From Chromatium okenii (lineage in GTDB: Bacteria; Pseudomonadota; Gammaproteobacteria; Chromatiales; Chromatiaceae), in contig NZ_PPGH01000035.1 of assembly GCF_002958735.1 (NCBI RefSeq), forward strand, positions 460,001-524,000: a DNA stretch of 64,000 nt, in the 5' to 3' direction. The translations under genes and the position numbers were made by a program. Positions 8,175 to 16,329 of this stretch are shown piece by piece; position 1 is the first letter of the stretch, and every line of letters begins with the position of its first letter. The notes under the pieces are model-generated. The model saw nothing but the letters and a program-made list of their open reading frames with translations, did no database searches and was not told the DNA's origin.

Positions 8175-9062
8175 ATGTCTGACTCACTGCGTTTTCTGCG
8201 TTCTTATCTGCACTGGGCGAGCATCGCTGCGCTGCTGCTGTTTCTTCCCGCCACTCACGCCGCCGGTCTCAACGACACCGGCATCACCACTTGCTCGAAC
8301 GCAACCAACGGCTTGCCCTGTCCGGTCGCCGGTTTCCCCGGTCAAGATGCCGAATTCGGCAGCAACAGTTTTGATTTTACGAAATTGGACGCAGCCGGAA
8401 ATGATTTGCCAGCAACGGCAACCGATCACACCTGCGTCCGCGATAATGTCACCGGCTTAATTGGCAAGTGAAAATCAGTGATTCAACTTTCACTTCGATC
8501 GAAGCTGGTTATGTAAATAACTTAATTCAACTGGTTTATGCGGCTTTAAAGATTGGCGAATGCCAAATAAAAAGAATTGTTTGGAATCGTCGATCACAGT
8601 ATTGCTTATCCCGGTCCAGCAATTGATACCAATTATTTTCCGGGTACGCCGAGTTCGTGGTTTTGGTCCGGTTCTCCGAATGCCACGGCGCGAACGGCGC
8701 GTGGGCGTGTATTTCGGCAATGGCTACGCCTACGACGACGATCGGGGCAACGCCAACCACGTTCGCCTTGTCCGCGGCGACAGTCTTTTGACACTTTTGT
8801 TGATAACGCGGATGGCACTGTAACGCAGTCGAACACTGGGCTGATGTGGGCAAAATGCAGCGAAGGGCAAAGCGGCACGAATTGTACCGGTGACGCAAAA
8901 ACAATGAATTGGAGCGCCGCATTAACTGCCGCCAATAATTCTAATCTCGGGTGGTTATAACGATTGGCGGCTGCCGAATTTCAAAGAATTACAAGCCTTG
9001 GTCGATTACAGCCGTTATGACCCCGCAATTGATACCACTCAATTTCCGAATACACCGAGTTC
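8175..9062 (+). pseudogene. 5' part of secreted DUF1566 gene, copy 2, broken by many frameshifts
   Basis: The start and signal peptide (MSDSLRFLRSYLHWASIAAL) are the same as in copy 1. The frame breaks first at TTAATTGGCAAGTG near 8458, where copy 1 has TTAATCTGGCAAGTG, and again several times to about 9180. Most differences from copy 1 are single missing bases. Both DUF1566 domains can be followed across frames. Either the gene is dead or this stretch is poorly sequenced; the damage stops near 9420, after which the coding sequence is clean for 1.4 kb. Confidence 0.75.
8679..8760 (+). other. candidate DGR variable region VR3
   Basis: First DUF1566 domain of copy 2, placed after GGTTTTGGTCCGGTTCTCCG. 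After restoring two missing bases the codons read aat, a-c, ggc, gcg, aac, ggc, then gcg tgg, g-c, gtg, tat, ttc, ggc, aat. They show the same constant and variable positions as VR1, VR2 and VR4, again NNC/NNT at the changing ones. Confidence 0.55.
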
Positions 9063-10814
9063 GTGGTTTTGGTCCGGTTCTCCGATTGCCAGCCTCGCGC
9101 ACTACGCGTGGGGCGTGTATTTCGGCTATGGCTACGCCGGCAACTTCTATCGGGACGGCAGCTCCACGTTCGCCTCGTCCGCGGCGGACAGTCTTTTGAT
9201 CCTTTTGATTCTTTAAATGTGAATAAAACTGGCAGTGGTAGCGGGAGCGTCAGCAGCATTCCAGCAGGAATTAACTGCGGCGCGATTTGTGCAGCGATTT
9301 TAATCGCGGCAGTGAAATCACTCTCACCGCTGCGCCGATATAATTCAACTTCGGCGGCTGGAGCGGCGCGTGTACCAATAAAACCGGCGATTGCTCGGTC
9401 ACAATGTGCAGCGCAAACCGTTACTGCGACTTTTACCGCCAAACCAATCACTTATAAACTCTCGGTCAGCAAAGTTGGCGATGGTTCGGTCAAAAGCGAT
9501 CCGGCGGGAATCAATTGCGGCAGCGACTGCGTGGCGAGTTTCGACAAAGGTAAAGTGGTGACGTTGACCGCGACGGCAGCGACTGGCTATGAATTCGGCG
9601 GTTGGAGCGGCGCGTGTTTCAACACCAGCGGCAATTGCTCGGTCAGCATGGCGAGCGCCAAAACCGTTACTGCGACATTTATTGTTGCTGCGCCGGTGAA
9701 TTATCAATTAACGGTAAAGAAAACTGGCAGCGGAAGTATTAACAGCGATCCAAACGGAATCAATTGCGGCAGTAATTGCAGCGCCAATTTCGAGAGCGGC
9801 AGCGCCGTCATTCTCACTGCTGTGCCTGCCAGCGGTTATGAATTCAATAGTTGGAGTGGTTGCACTCCATTTGCGACCAATCCACTGCAATGTCAGGTTG
9901 ATATAAATAAAGCGCAAACCGTTAGCGCGACATTTACCGCAGTAGCGCCCGTGACTTATCAATTAACGGTCAGCAAAGTCGGCAACGGTGCGGTCAGCAG
10001 CGATCTATTTGGAATTAACTGCGGCAGCGATTGCACGGAGAATTTCGCCAGCGGCAAACTAGTCACACTGACCGCCAAACCAGACACCGGCGCAACCTTT
10101 GTGAGTTGGTCAGGTTGCGCCGCAGTTGCGGCAAATCCGCTGCAATGCACCGTCAAGATGAGCAAAGCGCAGACAGTTACCGCGACGTTTGCGGTTATTC
10201 CCAGTGGCTATACGCTAACCGTAAACACAACCGGCAATGGCGTTATCACCAGCAATCCGCTTGGTATTAATTGTGGCAGCGGCTGCATTAAAACCTTCGC
10301 TTCCGATGCTGTGATTACGCTCACTGCTAAACCTGCCGATGGTGAAACATTTGTGCGTTGGAATGGCTGCATTGCAAGTGCAACTAATCCCATGCAATGC
10401 CGCGTGACCTTAACTAAAACTATCACCGTGACCGCTGAATTCAGCAATAAAACGACCCTCGAAGCTGATATTCAAATCACCGATGTCGTTTTAACTCCTA
10501 TTTCTCCGAGTGCAGGAAAAAGTTTCACAGCACAAATCACCTTAAAAAATATCGGCAATATCGCCTTAGCCAGCGGTAGTCATTTGGAAGTGTGGGCAAA
10601 TGAACCGACCGGACAATCTTGTGGCGCAATTGGTGATGCTTTCGCAGATGATATTGGTCAATTGGCACGCAATGCCAGCACAACCATTACTGTCAAACTC
10701 ATCGCGCCGGTTAAAGGAATACAACGCTTGCGCGTATTTGCGGATAGTCAGTGCAAAGTGACTGAATTAAGCGAGAGGAATAATCAACTGATTAAACGCT
10801 ATACGGTGAAATAA
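9063..10814 (+). CDS. 3' part of copy 2 secreted protein: beta-repeats and CARDB-like domain
   Basis: An open frame of 583 codons that is the continuation of the gene begun at 8175. Its first 30 codons are out of frame for the DUF1566 domain, then it joins the correct frame at VRLVRGGQSFDPFDSLN, reading CAG where copy 1 has the amber TAG. Another shifted stretch spans about 9290-9410. From 9425 on the repeats are clean: four units with the GINCG, W-SG-C and ATF pattern, then the CARDB-like end ADIQITDVVLTPISPSAGKS. It is nearly the same as copy 1 in the first repeats and the end, but the middle repeats differ, suggesting repeat shuffling. It has no signal peptide of its own. Confidence 0.6.
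   Translation: MVLVRFSDCQPRALRVGRVFRLWLRRQLLSGRQLHVRLVRGGQSFDPFDSLNVNKTGSGSGSVSSIPAGINCGAICAAILIAAVKSLSPLRRYNSTSAAGAARVPIKPAIARSQCAAQTVTATFTAKPITYKLSVSKVGDGSVKSDPAGINCGSDCVASFDKGKVVTLTATAATGYEFGGWSGACFNTSGNCSVSMASAKTVTATFIVAAPVNYQLTVKKTGSGSINSDPNGINCGSNCSANFESGSAVILTAVPASGYEFNSWSGCTPFATNPLQCQVDINKAQTVSATFTAVAPVTYQLTVSKVGNGAVSSDLFGINCGSDCTENFASGKLVTLTAKPDTGATFVSWSGCAAVAANPLQCTVKMSKAQTVTATFAVIPSGYTLTVNTTGNGVITSNPLGINCGSGCIKTFASDAVITLTAKPADGETFVRWNGCIASATNPMQCRVTLTKTITVTAEFSNKTTLEADIQITDVVLTPISPSAGKSFTAQITLKNIGNIALASGSHLEVWANEPTGQSCGAIGDAFADDIGQLARNASTTITVKLIAPVKGIQRLRVFADSQCKVTELSERNNQLIKRYTVK
9085..9167 (+). other. candidate DGR variable region VR4
   Basis: Second DUF1566 domain of copy 2. 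Changing codons are att, agc, ctc, cac, tac, ggc, tat, ggc, tat, tac, ggc, aac, ttc, tat, gac and agc, between the constant gcc, gcg tgg, gtg, ttc and ggc. The constant CTCGTCCGCGGCGGACAG follows. Same NNC/NNT rule as VR1-VR3. Confidence 0.65.
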
Positions 10815-10828
10815 CGACTGTTCGGCAT

Positions 10829-10858
10829 TGCCATTAATTCATGCGCCTATTCATGGCA
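10829..10858. repeat. dispersed hairpin, second copy
   Basis: TGCCATTAAT and ATTCATGGCA with a ten-base loop, after the copy 2 secreted-protein gene. It differs from the copy at 6559-6588 by one base in the stem. Confidence 0.55.
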
Positions 10859-10899
10859 TCAAGACTTTTCTGAATTGAATAATTATTGCTTGAATCAAT

Positions 10900-10947
10900 A
10901 ACGCAGTTGGTGTTAAGTGGAGCAATTTATTTAACGCCAACTGCGTT
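10900..10947. terminator. bidirectional hairpin, module copy 3
   Basis: Third instance of the AACGCAGTTGGTGTTAA / TTAACGCCAACTGCGTT stem, 17 bases past the stop of the copy 3 antirepressor-like gene and about 85 bases after the copy 2 secreted-protein gene. Confidence 0.7.
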
Positions 10948-10963
10948 TGTTCATCCTGCTATT

Positions 10964-11782
10964 TTATTGCGCTGGCGGTAGTATTTTATGATCCAGATGT
11001 GCTTCCAATCGCGTCAATAATTCGGGAAAGCGATTTACAAAAAACAGCGGCTGGGTCTCGCGGGGATTATTCGGGCTGGTTTCATTGCGCCCGTATTGCA
11101 AACCTTCTTCGGTTAAACTCCAGAACTGTTTGATCTTACCGCCAGTACTCTTGCGTGAAAGATGCTCCAGAATTCCCATTGCTTCCAATGCGGGATTGAC
11201 GGTGTTAGCGACCTTACTACCCAGCGAATGTCCCATCCCTTTCAATAGCGGAGTAATCGCTCTCACCAATGGCTCATCGACATAATCCGGTAGAAAATCG
11301 GAATTGAATCCTTCCGATTCAATAAATTTAGCCAACATCCGAATCTTGCTGGTTTCTGATACGCGCAATGACCGCATCGCTAATTCAACAATCTGAACCT
11401 TCATTGCTGGTTGATAAGGCAGCGTATAGGTGTCAGGTTGAATAGATGGTTGTTGCAGAGTTGATGCAAAAGCAGCTTCAAGTTCCTGCCAGCGTCGTAT
11501 CACTTTGAAACGCGCTTTAGCATCGTAGCCAGTTAACAGCGTGAGGGTGTGATCCTTGTCAAGACTGATTGTTGATAGGCGTTTTGTGTGATTGTCGAAC
11601 TCAAACGTAACACCTTGAATTTCTTGATAACCCAATTCCGGGTTATCTTGCAAATCATGGACTTGCGAAAGCATTGTTTTAATGTCGCGCAAAACGTGAT
11701 CGTGACGCTTACCGGTGAGTTCGGCGATTTCGCGGGAGGTCATGCTGAGGGATAAAACAGTGAGGGTGTTGCAAGTTTCCAT
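10964..11782 (-). CDS. phage antirepressor-like protein with Rha-type N-terminus (module copy 3)
   Basis: A 272-residue protein starting METCNTLTVLSLSMTSREIA. The first 115 residues form a complete phage Rha-type domain: AELTGKRHDHVLRDIKTML, then NPELGYQEIQGVTFEFDNHT, and LDKDHTLTLLTGYDAKARFK ending RRWQELEAAF. From there it is almost identical to copy 1. Copy 1 has the same beginning (MTSREIAELTGKRHD) but a different middle, so the exchange point is inside the first domain. The C-terminus differs (LDHKILPPAQ). It has its own leader and promoter element. Confidence 0.75.
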   Translation of the reverse strand: METCNTLTVLSLSMTSREIAELTGKRHDHVLRDIKTMLSQVHDLQDNPELGYQEIQGVTFEFDNHTKRLSTISLDKDHTLTLLTGYDAKARFKVIRRWQELEAAFASTLQQPSIQPDTYTLPYQPAMKVQIVELAMRSLRVSETSKIRMLAKFIESEGFNSDFLPDYVDEPLVRAITPLLKGMGHSLGSKVANTVNPALEAMGILEHLSRKSTGGKIKQFWSLTEEGLQYGRNETSPNNPRETQPLFFVNRFPELLTRLEAHLDHKILPPAQ

Positions 11783-11840
11783 TACAGAACCTCTTAGATT
11801 TGCTTCTATTGCAAAGTGAACCTCAAATTGGATTTGAGGC

Positions 11841-12041
11841 AGTCAGGAGGATAGAAACGGCTCTAAGTCACCGCGTGGCTATTGCTGATTACTCAGGTTA
11901 TTCACCACACTCCCGACCGGCTAACCTTCATAATAAACCGTGCGGGCAAAAAACGCGCCTGTCTGTCGGGGGCATTTCCGCTTAGACGAGGTTCCTATTC
12001 CTCCTGAGACATAGAAAATCACTTCAGCACGCCAATGTCAA
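11841..12041 (-). promoter_or_regulatory. structured leader of antirepressor-like gene, copy 3
   Basis: The minus-strand TTGACA is at 12036-12041 (plus TGTCAA). Arms TCAGGAGGATAGAAAC (11843-11858) and GTTCCTATTCCTCCTGA (11991-12007) pair with one G-U wobble and one bulged base. The core TAGAAAC/GTTCCTA differs from copies 1 and 2 but pairing is kept. The alternative GTCAGCC stem of copies 1 and 2 is lost here (GCAGTCAGG and CGGCTAACC no longer match). Confidence 0.6.
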
Positions 12042-12238
12042 CTACAATTTTAACGCTGCATAATCGCTGGATTATTTTAATCCTGTGCATTCACCAGTGA
12101 TTGCGAGCGTTAATCATTCAATTGCGGCGACATATTCAAGTTTCATTTAACTAGCAGCGCGATTTTTAATTGTGCGTAAATGTGCAGCCGTAATTATTGG
12201 TTTATACTTTTCTCTACACATTTATTCAGGAGTGTTTT

Positions 12239-12343
12239 ATGCGTGATTCATTGCGTTCCTGTCTGTGCTGGGTGGGCATTGCTGCGCTGCCGCTTCCCGC
12301 CAGTCACACTGCATCAACCAACATCATTTTCTGCTCGAATTGA
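12239..12343 (+). pseudogene. signal-peptide remnant of a third secreted DUF1566 gene
   Basis: A 34-codon frame reading MRDSLRSCLCWVGIAALPLP then a short tail ending TGA. It aligns with the signal peptide of the genes at 3857 and 8175, at the same position relative to the leader, with AGGAGTGTTTT as ribosome binding site. The lectin-like domains are missing and an unrelated gene starts 51 bases later. The module was truncated here, perhaps when the downstream genes were joined. Confidence 0.7.
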
Positions 12344-12394
12344 CGGACTCAATCCAAACTAATGTGCCTTACCTTTAATTCTTAATGAGTTGCA

Positions 12395-13318
12395 ATGAAA
12401 ACCGATAAACATATTCACACATTATTAACCTCTGGTCCCGAAGCATTTCGTTTTCTCACTGGTGGTTTAGAGCTTATTGGCAGCTATCAAGATCGTTCCA
12501 TTGTGTTCAAAGAATTGGAACGCCGCGCTGATCATGTATTTGAACCAGATAATAGCATTGGTCCGGTGTATATTCTGGAAATTCAAACCCAACATTCTGG
12601 TGATGTTTATGATCGGTTAGTATTGGAATTGGTGCTGTATCGCAAATTGCATCCGAATTGCACAGTTCATGGTTTGGTGCTATTTATCGAACGCAGCGGT
12701 GATGAGCCAGAATCGCCATGGCAACCTTATTTAGGCGTGGGTTCGCTATTACTAAAATCTGTCTATTTGGATGAAATCATTGAGCGGGCGCGAATTGAAC
12801 AACCAGATCATCCGTTATTAGCAACTTTTCTGCCATTAGTCGCTAATAATAAAGAATTAGCGCAACAAGCATCGGCAGCATGGCAACAATTGGCAGCGCG
12901 GACTGAACCAGATGCTACTGCGTTAATGGATGTCTTTACATCATGGTTAATGGAACGTTATAAACATCAAACTTATGAGGAGGTTATGGCAATGTTGCAT
13001 CTTCCAACAACACCATTAGAAGAAACGCGAGCGTATCAGCAATTGGTGGGCATTGGTATTGAGAAAGGACGGATTGAAGGGAGAACTGAAGGGCGCATTG
13101 AAGGTCGCCAAGAAGGCCGTCAAGAAGGGCGTTATGAGGGACGTAAAGCTGAGGCTCGCGCTATTCTCACTAAGTTGATTCGGCGGCGCTTTGGTGATTT
13201 ACCTAATTGGGCAGTAACGCGCTTGCAGAAAGCAAATACGGAGCAATTGGAAGCGTGGGCGGAACAGATTTTTGATGCTGCCGATGTCGCAACTTTACTC
13301 GGCAGTTCATTGGATTAA
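12395..13318 (+). CDS. Rpn/DUF2887-type PD-(D/E)XK nuclease-like protein
   Basis: A 307-residue protein of the family annotated as DUF2887 or Rpn recombination-promoting nuclease. The N-terminal region shows a PD-(D/E)XK-like pattern: RRADHVFEPD, then VYILEIQTQHS with Asp and Glu-x-Gln spaced as in the nuclease core. Near residue 220 there is a run of charged four-residue EGR repeats, common in these proteins and probably helical. The end (ARAILTKLIRRRFGDLP) resembles DUF4351. Rpn proteins cut DNA and stimulate RecA-independent recombination, and some act in phage defence; that role here is inferred. It lies between the truncated module and the restriction genes. Confidence 0.75.
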   Translation: MKTDKHIHTLLTSGPEAFRFLTGGLELIGSYQDRSIVFKELERRADHVFEPDNSIGPVYILEIQTQHSGDVYDRLVLELVLYRKLHPNCTVHGLVLFIERSGDEPESPWQPYLGVGSLLLKSVYLDEIIERARIEQPDHPLLATFLPLVANNKELAQQASAAWQQLAARTEPDATALMDVFTSWLMERYKHQTYEEVMAMLHLPTTPLEETRAYQQLVGIGIEKGRIEGRTEGRIEGRQEGRQEGRYEGRKAEARAILTKLIRRRFGDLPNWAVTRLQKANTEQLEAWAEQIFDAADVATLLGSSLD

Positions 13319-13633
13319 ATCCTACTCAACCCCCGTTTTCAAAGGGGGGCTTAAAGTGATGCGTTGCAATGCGCCATTCATTACGGCATCGAAAGTGCCG
13401 ATTCATACATGCAGCGCGTGATCTGAATTCGGTTTATCCGAATGCAGAATCTGATCACTTGGCGTAACAATTACGCCGGTCGGAAGGGTTGAATGGAATC
13501 ACCCTTGATTGTAATATCAATGGCGCTCGTGGGATTTTTCTGCGAGAATTGAAAAATACATACTCGCTCAGAAATGAGTGTTAACATCAATATATCGTTT
13601 CTATCTCTGTCCCAGCGCATAAAAAATAACATC
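13319..13633. repeat. gene-free region with C-rich/G-rich hairpin repeat
   Basis: CAACCCCCGTTTTCAAAGGGGGGCTT near 13327-13352 is related to the repeats at 23381-23453 and 24192-24220 and may terminate the upstream gene. Further on GATCTGAATTCGG and CCGAATGCAGAATCTGATC form an imperfect palindrome near 13420-13460. No coding sequence is recognised. The promoter of mod should be near the 3' end. Confidence 0.4.
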
Positions 13634-16105
13634 ATGGCTAAAAAACCCACTCCGCAAAAACCAATTGAAAACTATATCCACACTGATAAAGAGCGCATGA
13701 ATAATCCGCCAGTTGGTTTAGTCACGCCGCGTACTGATCCCGATAAAGGTGAAAAGAAAACCTACACTTACGATCCGCATCTTGAGCCGCAATTGCAATG
13801 GGCGGGTAAAGCAGAACACTCCAGTTTTGAAGTGCCAACGGTGAGTTTGCATGTGCATGAACGCATTGATACTAAAACCATTATTGATGCGGTAAAAAAA
13901 GCCAAAGATGACCATGGTCAAGCCAGTTTGTTTGATGAACCATTGCCGTTGCGTGAAGCGTTGGATTTTTATAAGCACAAGGAAAACTGGAGTAATCGTT
14001 TAATCGCTGGCGATAGTTTATTGGTGATGAATTCACTGCTCGAAAAAGAAGGCATGGCAGGTAAGGTGCAGATGGTGTATTTCGATCCGCCGTATGGAAT
14101 TAAATACGGTTCTAATTTTCAGCCGTTTGTGAATAAGCGCGATGTGAAAGACGGTAAAGATGAGGATTTATCCAGCGAACCTGAAATGATTAAAGCATTT
14201 CGGGATACTTGGGAATTGGGCATTCATTCGTATTTAACCTATTTGCGTGACCGTTTGTTATTGGCGCGAGAGTTATTAAGCGATAGCGGCAGTGTGTTTG
14301 TGCAGATTTCCGATGAGAATGTGCATCATGTGCGGGAGATTATGGATGAGGTGTTTGGGGCGGAGAATTTTATTAGTTTAATTACGTTTAAAACAAGTAG
14401 TGGTTTTATATCTCGTTATCTTAAAACAACATCAGATTATTTAATTTGGTATGGAAAAGATAAAGAACAAACAAAATATCATCAATTGTATGAAGAAAAA
14501 AATTTTGGAGTTGATAGTTATTTTGATAAAGCAGAACTAGATAATGGTGAAATTGTTGACTTATCAAAAATAACTGATGATGAAAAAAGCAAAATTAAGC
14601 GGTATGTTGTTTATCGTCCTTTAGTTTCAGGTGCATATTCTGCAACAACAACTTTTGATTTTGAGATAAATGGAAAAAATTATCATCCAGGAAGTAATCG
14701 CTGTTGGAAAACTACACGGGAAGGAATGAAGCGGTTAATCGAGCTTCGTAGAATAAATATTGCAGAAAATACTCTTAAATTTATAGCAAAAAGTGATGAT
14801 TTTCCTTTTATGGAAATTTCCCATGTATGGGAAAATACAATGGAGTTAATAAGCAAAAAATATGTAGTTCAAACAGCTATAAAAGCAATCCAACGCTGCC
14901 TGTTAATGACCACCGACCCCAGCGATTTAGTGTTAGACATCACCTGCGGCAGTGGCACAACCGCTTATGTTGCCGAACAATGGGGCAGACGTTGGATCAC
15001 CTGCGATACATCCCGCGTTGCTTTAACGCTGGCAAAACAACGCTTAATGACCGCAAACTTTGATTATTACCAATTAGCGCGTCCGACCGAAGGTGTTTCT
15101 AGCGGTTTTGTGTATAAAACCGTGCCGCATATCACCTTAAAAAGCATTGCCAATAACGAACCGCCTGCCACCGAAACCCTATACGACCAGCCATTAAAAG
15201 ACACCAAACGCAGTCGTATTACCGGTTCATTTACTGTTGAAGCCGTGCCAGCGGTTCATGCGCTAAGTTTAGATGACATCGACAATGAAAACACGGGCGC
15301 AGATCATTCAATTGCTCGCTCAGGTGAAACGCATCGCCAAAGTGAATGGCGCGATGAATTATTAAAAACCGGAGTACGCGCTAAAAACGGCGGCATGATT
15401 GAATTTTCGCGCATTGAAACTTTAGCGGGTGCAAAATTCATTCAAGCCCAAGCCGAAACCAAAGAAGACCTGCCGAAAAAAGTCTTGATTGTGTTTGGTT
15501 CTGAATTTGCACCGTTAGAAGTTCGCACCTTTGAAAATGCGTGGCAAGAAGCGCGATTGTTTAAACCTGATATTTTGCTGTTTTGTGCGTTTCAATTTGA
15601 TGAAGAAGCAGCAAAAAATATCGACGAACTCACGCCCAGTATTGCGGGAATGCAGTTATTAAAAGCGCAAATGAATGCGGATTTACTCACCGATGATTTA
15701 CGCAAAAAACGCAGCAGCAACGAAAGTTTTTGGTTGATTGGTCAACCCGATGTGAAAGTGCACGAATTAGTGGACGGCATGATGCGGGTCGAAGTGTTGG
15801 GTTTTGATTATTACAATCCGAAAAACGGCAACATCGAGAGCGGCGGCAAAAACAATATCGCCATGTGGTTGCTTGATACCGATTATGACGGACGCAGTTT
15901 ATTTCCCAAACAGGTGTTTTTCCCAATGGCAGGCAATGGCGAAGGTTGGAGCAAATTAGCCAAAAATCTAAAAGCCGAAATTGATGAAGAAAAAATCGAG
16001 GCGTTTAACGGTACGTTGTCGCTGCCATTCGCCAAAGCGCAAAAAATTGCGGTCAAAATCATTGATGATCGTGGTATTGAATGCTTGCGCGTGATTTCAC
16101 TTTAA
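13634..16105 (+). CDS. mod: type III restriction-modification methyltransferase (Mod)
   Basis: An 823-residue adenine-specific DNA methyltransferase of the beta type. The catalytic motif IV VYFDPPYG is near residue 155. Motif I comes later as LDITCGSGTT near residue 435, the order expected for beta-class Mod proteins. The region between holds a more AT-rich insert (about 14370-14880), the likely target recognition domain. It methylates the recognition site and supplies specificity to Res, encoded at 16770. The ATG at 13634 (MAKKPTPQKP) is preferred over the in-frame ATG at 13574. The site recognised cannot be read from the sequence. Three small genes separate it from res. Confidence 0.9.
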   Translation: MAKKPTPQKPIENYIHTDKERMNNPPVGLVTPRTDPDKGEKKTYTYDPHLEPQLQWAGKAEHSSFEVPTVSLHVHERIDTKTIIDAVKKAKDDHGQASLFDEPLPLREALDFYKHKENWSNRLIAGDSLLVMNSLLEKEGMAGKVQMVYFDPPYGIKYGSNFQPFVNKRDVKDGKDEDLSSEPEMIKAFRDTWELGIHSYLTYLRDRLLLARELLSDSGSVFVQISDENVHHVREIMDEVFGAENFISLITFKTSSGFISRYLKTTSDYLIWYGKDKEQTKYHQLYEEKNFGVDSYFDKAELDNGEIVDLSKITDDEKSKIKRYVVYRPLVSGAYSATTTFDFEINGKNYHPGSNRCWKTTREGMKRLIELRRINIAENTLKFIAKSDDFPFMEISHVWENTMELISKKYVVQTAIKAIQRCLLMTTDPSDLVLDITCGSGTTAYVAEQWGRRWITCDTSRVALTLAKQRLMTANFDYYQLARPTEGVSSGFVYKTVPHITLKSIANNEPPATETLYDQPLKDTKRSRITGSFTVEAVPAVHALSLDDIDNENTGADHSIARSGETHRQSEWRDELLKTGVRAKNGGMIEFSRIETLAGAKFIQAQAETKEDLPKKVLIVFGSEFAPLEVRTFENAWQEARLFKPDILLFCAFQFDEEAAKNIDELTPSIAGMQLLKAQMNADLLTDDLRKKRSSNESFWLIGQPDVKVHELVDGMMRVEVLGFDYYNPKNGNIESGGKNNIAMWLLDTDYDGRSLFPKQVFFPMAGNGEGWSKLAKNLKAEIDEEKIEAFNGTLSLPFAKAQKIAVKIIDDRGIECLRVISL

Positions 16106-16119
16106 GCTGAGGACTCTTT

Positions 16120-16311
16120 ATGTACGCCATCGAATTTGAAACCACTGTGCAAAATCATGTTATCCGTATTCCTGACAGCATTCCCAACGGTACAGCCATT
16201 CGGGTTTTAGTGTTAATGAATGACAGCCAAATTAATAAAGAAACCACCGATGATGACTTGGCTTTATTGTTTGAACGCGATAAAGATACAGGCAGAGATA
16301 TTGCGCTATGA
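16120..16311 (+). CDS. small antitoxin-like protein
   Basis: A 63-residue protein starting MYAIEFETTVQNHVIRIPDS. Its beginning resembles short antitoxin proteins of the swapped-hairpin or DUF2281 kind, a beta-strand-rich start followed by an acidic tail (DDDLALLFERDKDTG). GAGGACTCTTT before the ATG provides the ribosome binding site. It lies 14 bases after mod and 18 before the next small gene, so it is probably cotranscribed. Antitoxin function is inferred from size, composition and neighbourhood; no toxin pairs with it directly. Confidence 0.5.
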   Translation: MYAIEFETTVQNHVIRIPDSIPNGTAIRVLVLMNDSQINKETTDDDLALLFERDKDTGRDIAL

Positions 16312-16329
16312 GCTATTAAGGAGCATGTG

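Noticed and set aside
13064..13150. Repeated EGR units in the Rpn-like gene as a possible CRISPR or tandem DNA repeat
   Set aside because: They are codon-level repeats within a reading frame, typical of the charged linker of this family; there are no spacers.
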